From: Bactrocera neohumeralis
Taxonomy: Eukaryota > Arthropoda > Insecta > Diptera > Tephritidae
Assembly (NCBI RefSeq): GCF_024586455.1
Contig: NW_026089623.1
Span: forward strand, 17,674,236 to 17,738,235
Length of the DNA: 64,000 bases
Reading direction: 5' to 3'
The notes under the pieces: generated by a model
Databases searched by the model: none
What the model was told of the DNA's origin: nothing
What the model saw: the letters and a program-made list of their open reading frames with translations, nothing else
Made by a program: the position numbers and the translations under genes
Part shown: in pieces, positions 33,529 to 44,203 of the stretch
Layout of the letters: every line of letters starts with the position of its first letter
Numbering within the stretch: the first letter of the stretch is position 1

Positions 33529-34952
33529 ATGGAGAATAATTTGAGAAAATACACCAAAACCAATAGAAGCAGTGTACCTGACTGCATGATGAGCAACGGC
33601 ACCCAAAGCCCTGGCAGCATGTTTTTAACAACGGATTTATCCAGGGAAACGCCGAACTTTAGCGGATCTAGCGAAGCGGACCCATTCAAACGTGCACCAA
33701 GATTGATGCGTTCACCAAAACAGGCGCTAGTTGTTGAAAAACCTGTAAGAGCGAGGTCGTCACCACCTGCGCTGCAAGACAGCACGCCTCAATCGGAACC
33801 AACGCAACCGAAGGGTGACATTATGTCGGAGCTAGGGGACATGATCAAGAGGCTAACAGAAGCAATGAAACTGCCTCAACGATCGATTAATAATCAGATC
33901 CGTGACCTTCTTACTTCGGTCACAAGACTCCACGCACGCGCCCAAAGCGAGTACAACAGAGTAAAGGAAAGCAGAAGAATTGCCCCTTTAAGGCTCACAA
34001 GAACTGACTCAACGCCGAAAAAAACCCGCGAGGATGAGCAGCTGACGCGAAAGACCCCGCCAAAAACAAAGCCAGCCAAGAGGAAGTCCAAAAGAGGAGC
34101 ATCGCGTACAAGAGGAATGAAGGAAACATTCCTACAAAAGAACGGAAGGAAGAGGAAAAGGCGGATGAATGAAAACAGGTGAAACGAAAAACACAAAACC
34201 CAATTAAAAAGGCTGTTTTTGCTCAACGTCCGAGGCCGGATGCAATTACCATTGCGCGCACTGGAAGCATGTCGTACAGCGAAATGCTTAAAGCTGTCAA
34301 GAAGGAAGATGCTCTGAAAGAGCTTGGCGAGAACGTTTCGCGGATTCGGAAAACGGTAAAAGGCGAAATTCTGCTTCAAACGAAGAAGGCTCAGATGAAA
34401 AACACGGGAGCATATGAAAGGGAAATATGCAAGGTTCTAGGCGACCAGGCGAAAATAAGAGTCCTAACCCACGAGATATCAGTGGAGATCAGACACCTGG
34501 ACGAAATCACCACCAAAGAGGATATAGCGGTGGCAATACGCTCACAAATTAAAGAGCTGAGTTCCTTCGACGTAAATGCCATCAAAAGCATCAGACAGGC
34601 GTACGCGGGCACGCAGACGGCAGTCATCAGCCTTCCCGCAGCTGGCCCAAAACGGCTGCTTGACGCTCATAAGCTCAAGATTGGATGGGTGGTCTGCAGA
34701 ATAAGGGAAAAGCCGAACCTCAGAAAGTGTTTCAGGTGCCTGGAATACGGCCATCTGGCGAGGGCATGTACGAGTCAGGAAGATCGAAGAACATGTTGTG
34801 CTATATGTGGTGAAAAGGGACATTTCGCAAAGGAATGTGACAAACGCCCATCGTGTGCAGCATGCAAAAGCAGCGGGAAAAAGGAGAACGGACACTGGAT
34901 CGGAAGCTGGAAGTGTCCTCTGTATCAAGCGGCGTGCAAAAAGACAAAATGA
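33529..34952 (+). pseudogene. R1-B ORF1 (Gag) with one frameshift
   Basis: First frame 33529-34182 (start MENNLRKYTKTNRSSVPDCM): proline/serine-rich, then GDIMSELGDMIKRLTEAMKL and a very basic RKSKRGASRTRG tail. A one-base shift near 34175 moves into the second frame (34179-34952): SYSEMLKAVKKEDALKELGE, AHKLKIGWVVCRIREKPNLR and three zinc knuckles (CFRCLEYGHLARAC, CAICGEKGHFAKEC, CAACKSSGKKENGH...C). The knuckle series is typical of R1-clade Gag, which binds element RNA. The stop at 34950-34952 overlaps the ORF2 ATG as ATGA. Confidence 0.88.
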
Positions 34953-35889
34953 GAGTTGTCCAAATCACCCAAACCACTGTGAAGCGGCTCAAGAGCTGCT
35001 GAAACAAACGATATTCGAAGAAAGTATAGATGTAGTGATAGTGTGTGAGCAATATAAAGACATAAACGCTGGCACGTGGATCTCAGACAAGGAAAAGAAA
35101 GTTGCCATATGGTCTTGTTGGGGCAACGCCTTCCAAGATAAGCCGCTTCTGGGAAGATCTTACTATACACGAGCGAAAATAGGTGGCATTTATTTCGACA
35201 GCTGCTATATTCCCCCGAGTGTGATGCAAGGAGACTATGAAATAATTCTATATGAGCTAGTGCGAGACGCCTGTACCACTACCATGCCAAACGTGATAGC
35301 AGGCGATTTCAACGCATGGGCAATTGAATGGGGTAGTAGCTACACAAACAGACGGGACAATACTCTACTCAAAGCGTTTTCTGTGTTAGACGCCGTGCTG
35401 CTCAATACCGGCAGTAGAAATACCTTCGAAAATAATGGACGGGGATCAATAATAGACATCACATTCGCCAGCAGCACGCTGGTTCGATCTGCAAACTGGA
35501 AGGTGTGCGACTTTTACACACATAGCGATCACCTGGCCCTCTTGCTGGAAATCCGCAAACACACACAAACTCGATCCAGCGTAAAAAAATTGCGGAAAAA
35601 AGGATGGAAGGTGCAAACGTTCGATGAAGAAACTTTCAAACTTATGTTGGAGGGGAACCTAGATGGTGCGATCAACGTTGACCGACAGGCTGAAAAACTG
35701 GTGAAGCACATAAGAAAAGCCTGTAATGCTGCTATGTGTAGGAAAAGGCATAACATAACCCAAAGGCCCGCATACTGGTGGAACGAGGAGATCAGCACAT
35801 TGAGAAGCGAATGCCATAAAGCAGTGTATCCCAAAGTGGGCGATAACTCCCCCTTGTGGGCACTGCAGGTATCAAGGGGGGCGGTATGA
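34949..35889 (+). pseudogene. R1-B ORF2, endonuclease part only
   Basis: ATG at 34949 (MRVVQI) overlaps the Gag stop. A frameshift within the first 10 codons moves into the long frame with NHCEAAQELLKQ, VIVCEQYKD (the catalytic E position, as in R1 SEQY/EPY), GDFNAWAIEWG (catalytic D..N), IIDITFASSTL and THSDHLALLLEI (SDH). AYWWNEEISTLRSECHKA is the R1 linker before RT. It then runs out at 35889. No RT motifs follow. Confidence 0.88.
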
Positions 35890-36409
35890 GACCCAGAAAG
35901 AAAATAGGGGCGTTGTGTAGAGGCCTGGGGGGTTATTTGTAATTTTATTTAGCTAGGAGGCTTTTTAGACAACGACTACATAAGCTCTCGACTCTCAACA
36001 ACAACTTGTGAACATCAACTAATATATATTAAAAGATTGCTCAAACTCGGTTCTATATTTCTCTCCGCGTAGTTCATATATCTATCCTATTTTATTGAAA
36101 ATAGAAAAAATGAAAATCATGTCAATCGGTCGCTCCGTTTCATAACGGGGCATCTCGACAGGATAAAATTTATAGAATACTAACTGTCAAACGTATTGCT
36201 ATTGCCATTGCCAAATCTGTATGTGAGCATTTGCTATCATAATATAATCATTTGCCCAAAGGTGTAGGGTAGGTCGGTTCGAGCGGATGTAGCGAATGCT
36301 TTGAGCTCTTGAATAATTTATTTTATCACTTGCGAAATGACGTCGGGTAGGTAGCTGATGTAACGCACGTTTTGGGCTTTTGAACTCCTTAAATCTTTTA
36401 TGTGGAAAA
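35890..36409. other. Interval with no recognised gene
   Basis: Contains TGTGTAGAGGCCTGGGGG...CTCTCCGCGTAG (35923-36066), which could be a solo LTR edge but has no partner in the window. Also a loose duplication around GGGTAGGTCGG (36267) and CGGGTAGGTAGC (36344). Nothing firm. Confidence 0.35.
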
Positions 36410-36577
36410 TAAAAAAAGGATCTTTATGCTTTCTTACAAATGTATTTCTGGAAAAAATAAGATAATAAGACAAGGAGAAAGATCCTTTTTTACAAACGTA
36501 TTTCTGGGAAAAATAAGATAATACGAAAAGGAAAAAGATCCTTTTTTTACAAATGTATTTCTAGAAAAAATAAGAAT
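36410..36577. repeat. Three-copy tandem repeat, 55-68 bp unit
   Basis: Three units with GATC(CT)TTT...TTACAAA(T/C)GTATTTCT(G/A)G then GAAAAAATAAGATAAT, starting near 36418, 36482 and 36537. The last unit is cut short. It lies about 165 bp upstream of the hAT transposase start and could be its subterminal repeats, but no hAT left terminus was found. Confidence 0.75.
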
Positions 36578-36741
36578 TCATATTTTTGGACTACTATATA
36601 ATAATTGTGCTTAAGCATTCCTATATAAACAATGTAATATTTATTTTATATTCATTTGTGGTTTTGCGCGCAATAGATGAGCATTACTTACGCCTCCTTT
36701 ACACTACTCGCGAAGTTAAACGTATTTCTCAAAGCAAAACA

Positions 36742-38313
36742 ATGTCGGAAGTAAAAAAGAAGAGACGGCAATACTGTGTGGAATACATTAAATTCGGATT
36801 CATTGAAAATCCCACAAACCCATCCTCGCCTTTGTGTCTTCTATGTCTAAAAAAATTTTCGAATGAAGCAATGAAGCCTTCAAGACTGCAAGACTATTTG
36901 AATAAAATGCATCCAGATAAGAGAGACAAGAATGTAGCATATTTTCAAGACCAAGAGAAGAAGCATAATACTCAGCCAAGTGTAGCAAAACTATTTTCGG
37001 CGGCTGCTAAGCAAGATGACGACGGACTTCGAGCTTCGTACAATATCTCTTTGTTAATTGCTCAAAAAGGCAAACCACATAACATCGGAGAAGAGTTAAT
37101 ATTGCCAGCAATAAATGAAGTAATAACTACCGTGCTTCATAAACCGGCCGCAGATATTATCCGAAAAATTCCTTTGAGTAATAATTCTGTGCAAAGGCGA
37201 ATTGATGAAATGGCTGAAAACATTGAAGAATCATTGTGCGATCACCTGAGGTCAAGCCAATTTTCAATTCAGCTGGATGAGTCCACTTTACCAACTAATG
37301 AAGCATTGTTGTTGTCTTACGTGAGTTTTATTAAAGATGAGAAAATATGTGAAGAACTATTATTTGATAGAAATTTAGAGACCGATACAAAAGGCGAAAC
37401 CATATTCAATATATTGGAAAAGTTTTGCGATGAGAAAGAAATTATTATTTCAGTTGCTACGGATGGCGCTCCGGCTATGACAGGGTGCCGTAAAGGCTTT
37501 ATAGCGTACTTAAAAAATAAAATTCCAAATGTCCTTGGTGTACATTGCGTTATTCATAGACAACATTTAGTTGCTAGAAACTTAAGTGAAAAACTATTTC
37601 AATCACTGCAATATGTCATCAAAGCAGTCAATAAAATCCGCAACAGCTCTTTGAATGATAGATTATTTTATCAGCTTTGTGTTACTAATGACGAGAATTT
37701 CAATCATTTGTTGTTTCATACTGAAGTTCATTGGCTATCAAGAGGCAATTGTCTGACTCGATTCTACAACCTGTTTGACTCTGTTATAGAGTTCTTGGAA
37801 ACTAAAGATACAGAATTTCAAGACAAGCTCATAACATCAAAGAATGATATAGCTTACATGACAGACCTGTATAAATTGTTCAACGACATGAATCTCCAAC
37901 TGCAAGGCGATAAACTAAATTTAATTAAAACAAAAAACGTCGTTGCTGCTTTCGCAGCCAACCTGCTTCTACACAAAAAGAATCTGGGCAGACGTGAGTT
38001 TTACAATTTTCCGAATATATCAGTATCATGCAGAAACGACGAATTGTTTGCCTACTGCCAACATTTGCAAAACCTCCACATTGACTTCACCGAACGATAC
38101 CAGGACATTTTGAACTTGGAAATACCAGACTGGGTGTTGGATCCGTTATCAAATGTCAACACAGCAATGTCACCTCAGCTGGAAGAAGAACTTATAGAAT
38201 TGACAACAAACGAGGAAATAAAAATCAAGTTCAAAAAATCATGGTTACCAAGAATTTTGGCCTACTGCAAAAACCGATCTCGCAATATCGTATTTATATA
38301 TAGGTCACAATAA
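36742..38313 (+). CDS. hAT-superfamily transposase (ZBED-like), lacking its C-terminus
   Basis: The frame is open from 36586; ATG 36742 (MSEVKKKRRQYCVEYIKFGF) is chosen because family members start there. 523 aa. A BED-type finger has CLLCLKKFSNEAMKPSRLQD but reads DYLNKMH where HLNKMH is usual, so one zinc ligand appears lost. Then KPHNIGEELILPAI, NNSVQRRIDEMAENIEESL, IQLDEST with the first acidic residue of the RNase H fold, VATDGAPAMTG with the second, and CVIHRQHLVARNLSEKL. The frame stops at FKKSWLPRILAYCK. The hATC dimerisation helix (SSYLCERGFSAV) follows only at 38560 after about 200 bp of other sequence. The closest type is the ZBED5/SCAND3-like hAT group. Long intact frame, but probably dead or defective. 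Confidence 0.85.
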   Translation: MSEVKKKRRQYCVEYIKFGFIENPTNPSSPLCLLCLKKFSNEAMKPSRLQDYLNKMHPDKRDKNVAYFQDQEKKHNTQPSVAKLFSAAAKQDDDGLRASYNISLLIAQKGKPHNIGEELILPAINEVITTVLHKPAADIIRKIPLSNNSVQRRIDEMAENIEESLCDHLRSSQFSIQLDESTLPTNEALLLSYVSFIKDEKICEELLFDRNLETDTKGETIFNILEKFCDEKEIIISVATDGAPAMTGCRKGFIAYLKNKIPNVLGVHCVIHRQHLVARNLSEKLFQSLQYVIKAVNKIRNSSLNDRLFYQLCVTNDENFNHLLFHTEVHWLSRGNCLTRFYNLFDSVIEFLETKDTEFQDKLITSKNDIAYMTDLYKLFNDMNLQLQGDKLNLIKTKNVVAAFAANLLLHKKNLGRREFYNFPNISVSCRNDELFAYCQHLQNLHIDFTERYQDILNLEIPDWVLDPLSNVNTAMSPQLEEELIELTTNEEIKIKFKKSWLPRILAYCKNRSRNIVFIYRSQ

Positions 38314-38354
38314 TTAATTTGAAGTTATAGTGGTTTTTAAATAGGTGAAAAAAT

Positions 38355-38391
38355 GGGGGTGCTAGACAAAATAAGTATGGGAACCACTGAT
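38355..38391 (+). repeat. hAT right terminal inverted repeat
   Basis: GGGGGTGCTAGAC...GGGAACCACTG; the reverse complement starts CAGTGGTTCCCATACTTATT, a textbook hAT end. No matching left end was found upstream, so the hAT copy is 5' truncated or its left end is eroded. Confidence 0.6.
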
Positions 38392-38510
38392 CTTCACTTA
38401 CAGTCGGTAAAGTAGTTGATAAGGCAGTGCATCTAACTTAACGTAACCTGTGAATGCTAAACATAAAGAAACACTGACGTAAATGTTTCTTAAAATGGTC
38501 AAATTTAAAA

Positions 38511-38921
38511 GTGCGATTGTGGTCAATCGTTCAACGATTCTTAATAGCATTCCCATCGTCATATTTGTGTGAACGTGGATTTAGCGCTGTGACAACAGAA
38601 AACAAAAAACTTGTAAAAAATTGTATGCACCCCATTTACAAACTTCAATATTTGCTACATCGTAGGATCACTGTGGAGGAACCGCATAAAAGAAACGGCC
38701 TTGTACAATACACCAATTGCCAAGAGTATGGTCACAGCAGGTCTTACTGCTTGTGTAGCTTGTGGAGAGTTGATTCTGCCACTTGCACGTCAAACAAAAA
38801 ATACCCAAATGCAAAAAAGTGTGGAAACTGCGGTGGAAACCACACAGCAAACTACAGAGGTTGTCCAGACGGAGCTAAAAAATCGGATCAACCAACGTGT
38901 AGTCTCCAAACGCTAACATAA
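38511..38921 (+). pseudogene. Chimeric ORF: hAT C-terminal helix fused to Jockey Gag zinc knuckles
   Basis: A single 136-codon frame. Residues 1-38 (FPSSYLCERGFSAVTTENKK) are the hATC dimerisation segment. From residue 41 (HPIYKLQYLLHRRITVEEPH) it is Jockey Gag. The first knuckle is damaged (VQYTNCQEYGH, first Cys present as Tyr relative to Jockey-1), while CGNCGGNHTANYRGC is intact. The fusion comes from a 5'-truncated Jockey-2 landing in hAT sequence. It is open, but nothing shows expression. Confidence 0.75.
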
Positions 38922-40785
38922 TGTACCGAACGTTGTATCCTCCAATATGAATCTGCTGATAGCTCCATCAAAAACCGTCAAGGGCGTATCGTTTGCAAAC
39001 GTCCTAAAATCAGGCCTAGGAAAACCCACAACTACAATAACAGCGAGTCTTATTAAATCGCAAGAACAGCAGTAGTCAATCGAATACCAAAGCAATGTTA
39101 GCGTCAATGCAACATACATAGAATGATGCACTTCATAACATTCATGCAGAACACAATGCAAGAACTCATGCGAAATCAAAACACACTGCTGCAACTGCTT
39201 GCTAACCAAAGTTCAAAATAATGAGCTCGCCTAAAATTGTTTTATGGAATGCAAATGGTATACCTCGCCATAAATTAGAGATGCCAAAATTTCTCAACGG
39301 CAAGGAAATTGATATATTGTACGAATCATCCAGATGGAAAGGCGCATGGTGGAACTGGTATCTTAATCAGGAGTCGCATTAAACACCATTCTTTAACTGG
39401 AACTACTGAGAATTATTTGCAAGCAACATCAACAAGCGTGCAGACAAAGCAAGGTGACATTACTTTGTCCGCCGTTTATTGTCCCCCACGTTTCACGATT
39501 ACAAGAAAGCAATTTATAGATTTCTTCAGCTCGCTGGGAGAGTGTTTTTTTGCTGCAGGTGATTATAATGCGAAACATCCTCACTGGGGTTCCCGGTTAT
39601 GTAACCCTGAAGGCAAGCAATTAAATAACGCTCTTATATGTAAAAAAAAAAAACTGGACTACGTGTCTCCTGGAAAGCCTGCATATTGGCGGCCAGATCC
39701 GAAAAAGCTGCCAGATTTAATTGACTTCGCATTAACTAGGAAAAATCCTCACAGCCTTATTACTGTAGAAACAAGAGCAGACCTCTCATCAGACCATCAC
39801 CATTTCTCTTCATTTTGCGCTATCAGTCATACTATAAAGAGTTACCCTATGTGCTCACGTCAAAATCTACAAACTGGTTAAAGTGCAAAAAATATATCAG
39901 CACACACATAGAACTCGATCGAAATTCAGATGCACATATCGATATTGAAAACAGCACCGCAGCATTCGAATCAACCACCATAAAAGCCGCCAAAATTTCA
40001 ACTCCTTAAAAAGGTTATATGAAAAACAAAAAGCATAGCTTAACTAATGGGGAAATTGAAAAGTCAGCAACCTTCGCTGCTCATCTAAAAAATGTCTTCC
40101 AGCCAAACCCAGAAACTAATGACTTTACACTTCCAACCGTACCCTATTTGATGGAATCTGAGCCAGTGAAATTCGTACATGAAGAGATATCAAAAATAAT
40201 TATGGAGAAATTTAAACCAAGAAAAGCTCCTGGGCACGACTTAATTACTCCAAAAATGATTACTGAGCTACCAAACTGTGCTATAATCTGCACCTGTATG
40301 TTTTTCAATACAATCACAAAACAAGCTCACTTTCCTCAACAATGGAAACAGTCAACTATTGTGATAATACCTAAGCCTGGACGCAGCCATCCTCCTATAT
40401 GCCCATCAGCTTGTTATCGTGCATGTTTAAATTATTTGGAAGACTTCTTATGCTCCGCATTAAGCCACATCTTCAAACCCACAACATAATACCTTCTCAC
40501 GAATTTGGCTTCAGGAAAAAGCATGGAACGATCGAGCAAGTACACAGGATCACATCTGAAATTCGAACAGCTTTTAAAAAACGGGAATATTGCTCTGCAA
40601 TATTTCTTGATGTCGCGCAGGCTTTTGATCGAGTATGGTTAGATGGTCTTATGTACAAAATAAAAACGCTACTCCCGCAAAACACCCACGAACTGTTTAA
40701 GTATTACCTTTATGATCGAAATTTTGTAGTTCGATGTAACACCACTACATCTGAAGCCCAAACGATTGAAGCAGGTGTACATTTA
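38635..40785 (+). pseudogene. Jockey-2 retrotransposon remnant (Gag end, endonuclease, RT start)
   Basis: A diverged relative of Jockey-1. After the Gag knuckles, ORF2 starts at about 39220 (MSSPKIVLWNANGI). The endonuclease pieces are HGGTGILIRSRIKH, AAGDYNAKHPHWGSR, LPDLIDFALTR and ADLSSDHH. The RT begins EISKIIMEKFKPRKAPGHDL, WKQSTIVIIPKPGR, then after a frameshift MPISLLSCMFKLFG, HEFGFRKKHGTIEQ and FLDVAQAFDRVWLDG. It breaks at TIEAGV (40785) just before the VPQGS motif. The catalytic FADD half is lost. Many frameshifts and small deletions. Confidence 0.88.
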
Positions 40786-41149
40786 ACGCAACCTTTTCCG
40801 AAGTCGCCTAAGAAGTTTCACTTCAATAATTTTAATTTTATTTCTCTTTAATTTTATTTTTTAATTTTTAAATAATTTAATATTTCAAATATTATTTATA
40901 TTTATTTCGACTATTACAAAGTGAAGATGTGCCGAATGAACTTCATTTCTTCAAAGAAAATTGATGACCATCATGAAATATGCATATTCGTATCATTTCC
41001 ATTTATGTACAATGTACATATACCAATAGAACTTGTATGGCATATACATACATATATTATTTCTTTGGCACATTTGTCTGTATGTTTGCAAAAGCAAATG
41101 CGAGCCACATACATACATACATATGTACATACATTCATAATAACAAGTG

Positions 41150-42170
41150 TTGCACACATCTTTCGCATGGCCGAAACTCACGCTTTGTCAAAGAATCAAT
41201 GTGTCGAAACACTGACACGACGACAAAGCGTCACAACAATGTGTTGCTGGTAGAAAATCCGAGCTGTGCCGAAAGAAACTAACAAACGATCGTCGATTGT
41301 CATCGCTTCCCTTGCTGCTCGAACAGCTTCGCCGACAAGCTAGCGTAAATATGTAAGCGTTAAACGTTTAACGCAACCTTTTCCAAACTCGCATAAGAAG
41401 TATAACTTCAAAAAATGTCTTAAATGGCATTAGCGGCGTCACAAGTAAATATGTATGGCAGCCAAATAGTCGTTGCCCAAATTTGTAGAAAAACACACAA
41501 TAACAACATTTTCATTCTTGAAAGCAAGCGCACTTTTAACAAGCAAAATCGCTTCATTCATAAAAACAAAATCTCTCCGAGCATGAGCATGCCTTTGCCC
41601 ACAAGCGTCTTTTTGCGGCGATGGAAAAAGCTAAAAATTATAAATTTAACAACTTTCTGATGTTTCTTTACAGAAAGAAGTGAGAAAAGTGTCTAACTGT
41701 TGTCGATTTATAATATTTTTTTATTCTAAAATATTTTTGCGTGGCTCGTAAAAACCTGCGTCGATATGTATGCACGCTCATACATACACATAAATATTTA
41801 CGCAGGGTTGTTGGTAAAGCTGGTAGAGTGGCAAGGGAAGCGGTAACAATCGGCGATCCTTCGCTTATTTTTTCGGCACAGATCGGATTTTCTACCAACA
41901 ATACAATGTTGTGACGCTTTGTTGCCGCGTCAGTCCTTCGACAGATGACTCTTTGACAAAACGTGAGCTTCGGCAATTGGCTGCCCGTGTCAACGGAAAT
42001 TTCATATGAAGCATTGAGTGTACATGTTGCATATAGACAAATTTACAAACATTACGCGTATGGTCTGTCATATTTGTTTACACGTACACATAGTTATACT
42101 ATATATGAGCACATGTGCGACCACCAAATCTTTTAAGATGATATCAAAACTTTTAATGTAAATGTATAAA
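41150..42170. repeat. Long-inverted-repeat element family L, copy 1
   Basis: The left arm (about 41158-41345) and right arm (about 41795-41985) are diverged inverted copies. The left arm has TTTGTCAAAGAATCA, GACAAAGCGTCACAACAATG and GGTAGAAAATCCGA(G)CTGTGCCGAAA; the right arm gives the same strings in reverse complement. The centre holds GCAAGCGCACTTT and AAGCGTCTTT. The family recurs at 45830-46980. No coding capacity recognised; it looks like a non-autonomous foldback-type element. A perfect 18-bp palindrome GCGTTAAACGTTTAACGC lies at 41357-41374. Confidence 0.7.
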
Positions 42171-42298
42171 TTTAAAACTAATTACCTTAAACTCATATTA
42201 ATTATTTGGGTAATAATGATTTCATGGAATCATTATGAAATACATATGTGAATTTTAATATATAGTACATACATTGTACATACATACTTATATACTAA
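42171..42298. other. Spacer
   Basis: AT-rich with CATACATA runs; ends in the TAA target site of the Harbinger-type element. Confidence 0.5.
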
Positions 42299-43236
42299 CA
42301 CCCCTATTCTGTGCACTTGACAAATTAATAAAATATTGAAAATTAAATCAAATATTTATCAAGCAAGAAATATGTAGTTTGGTATTCTGTGGCAATCTTG
42401 ATAAAAGCAAAAGCTTCAATTCGCAAAGCTTTTCCGCACACGTGTGGTGAACAAACTAAAAACAAAACAAACAGCTGATTTCTATTCAAATTATATTGAT
42501 AGCAATATGCGTGCAGTCAATTGCTCCTATGGTGCTTTTTATTCCAAATTTTCTAAAAAAGCTGAAATATATTTCAAATAAATTGCTTTTAATTAGTATA
42601 TTATTATTTGTATTACAATAATACTTGCCCCATTTTTATAAAAGTTTCTTCCTCTTTTGAACTGGGAAACTTTACTTCTACTTCCTTCACCTTCACAATA
42701 ACTTTTGCTACAGCCCGCACACTTCTCGAAAGGGACGACTGACTCATGGGCAAGTTGACGTTTGTACCTACACATTTCCTGATATGAGTCGTGTCAAAGG
42801 AGTTCAAAGCTGCTAGAACCCTTACAGTTAAACGTAGTAACGTTTTCTGATTATCGTGTGGGGCTAGTTCATCAATTAGGAGACGGCAAATTTCACGAGT
42901 TAATCGAAAAATTTATCCAAAGGTATTCTAGCTCAAAGAAAATGGATTGCTATCGTCGCTTAAGCATTTTAAATTCCGCGCGATTTCTATTCTCAAAATT
43001 TTCATCTTCGTTTAACAATAATAACAAAAGTAAAATATCTTCCATTTTTACAACAAGATGTACAAACAGATATGTATATAATTCATAACGAGCACTGTCA
43101 AGAGCATTTGACATCTTAACAACCTTTAAAGAAAAGAGCTTTTTATTTCAGACACAGAATACTAAATGCTTGATAAATTTAAAATTTTGACAAATTAGAA
43201 ATATGTTGAATTTGTCAAGTGCAGAGAATAGGGGTG
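42299..43236 (-). mobile_element. PIF/Harbinger element with internal deletion
   Basis: 938 bp with inverted ends CACCCCTATTCT(G/C)TGCAC and TTGACAAATT, and a 3-bp TAA target duplication at 42296-42298 and 43237-43239. The TAA/TTA duplication is the signature of PIF/Harbinger. It retains part of a transposase on the minus strand but has lost the rest, so it is non-autonomous. Confidence 0.88.
42495..43060 (-). pseudogene. HARBI1-like transposase, N-terminal part
   Basis: Minus-strand pieces: MEDILLLLLLLNENFENRNR near 43045, then stops. RVLAALNSFDTTHIRKCVG, NLPMSQSSLSRSVRAVAKV and KFPSSKEEETFIK follow between 42840 and 42640, the helix-rich DNA-binding part. TIGAIDCTHI near 42510-42540 is the first catalytic Asp motif of Harbinger nucleases (GxIDCTH). 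Beyond it the terminal region follows directly, so the second Asp and the Glu are deleted. Not closely related to the transposase at 53865 (GYIDGSEI at the same site). Confidence 0.8.
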
Positions 43237-43239
43237 TAA

Positions 43240-44203
43240 GTATGTATATGCTTTGATACCCAATATATACTGATCATATACATACATATAAATTATATGT
43301 CGAGTCGAATGCGTATAGAAAATAAACGAAACTGTAGGCGTACATTTCTTTACATTGAAATTAGCATTATATTTCTCATTTAACACCGAAAATGCTTAAT
43401 TATGCTTTCTTCTGATGAAACACGCTTAAAATTTGTCTGTGGTGAAGCTCCGTCATCTTTGCCGAGTACCCCTGCGAAAAGTTACGATATTTAAAACGTG
43501 AACCTTCTTTATGATAAACGTCTCTGTCATAGAAAAAGTCCAGGGCGCGGAGAAAATAAAATACTTTGGCTATCAAAATGCGATGAGCGTGTTTCACCAC
43601 AGCAATCTTAGAAGGAGAAATTTTGACAATGGCGCGTGAACAGAGCTGAGCATTCAATGAAAATTATGCTCAGAAATATACATACATTGCTACATATTAC
43701 AGACGTATGTATGTTGGCCTTTTGCATATAATTTTATACGTTTACATGCATATTAATTGACGTGATTTGGGTTTTTTATGAATACATTGAAAATTGATAA
43801 TAGTATGATTAAATTATTCTATTTTCAAAGTAATATTTATAGTTAATGTACAAATAAGAGTTACTTTTTAAATATTTCATATGTTTGATAATAAATTTAC
43901 ATATAAGTATGTAAATATGTTCTATATCGTCACCTAAAATGAAAAATAACGTATCATCAAAAAGTTCAAAATTAAGTTTTTTATTGATAACGAATCACCG
44001 CGTCAGATTAAAATGTGTCACAAATTTTAAGCTTCTGCGCTCAGAAATAACCAAGTCATATTGAAAATGTAAAAAAACGTATCATCAAGTGCGTGATTTC
44101 GTTAAACAAAATAAAGTATCATCACTTATGTAAAAATAACAGAGTTTTGTTTTATCACGAAGTTAGCCTTGGTTTATTGTTTATATTTTTTAATTGGTTA
44201 TGT
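43240..44203. other. Interval with no recognised gene
   Basis: AT-rich. A minus-strand frame at 43657-43400 (85 codons) is unassigned. Three short repeats of (C/A)GTATCATCA occur at 43951, 44080 and 44117. Confidence 0.5.

Larger units (their letters stand above)
32918..35889 (+). mobile_element. R1-type non-LTR retrotransposon (R1-B), 3' truncated
   Basis: A GC-rich block with an R1 layout: leader (32918-33528), Gag, endonuclease. The leader start (GGTTAGTTGCGAAATAAG) resembles that of R1 element C (GGTCAGCTGCGAATAGTA at 48369). The element stops at about 35889 after the endonuclease, so RT and the 3' tail are absent. The BEL LTR abuts its 5' end at 32917, trimming roughly 60 bases relative to element C. 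Confidence 0.8.

Noticed and set aside
33174..33785. Minus-strand frames opposite the R1-B leader and Gag start
   Set aside because: Antisense shadows of GC-rich R1 sequence.
43400..43657. An 85-codon minus-strand frame
   Set aside because: No recognisable domain or context; could be chance in unannotated spacer.
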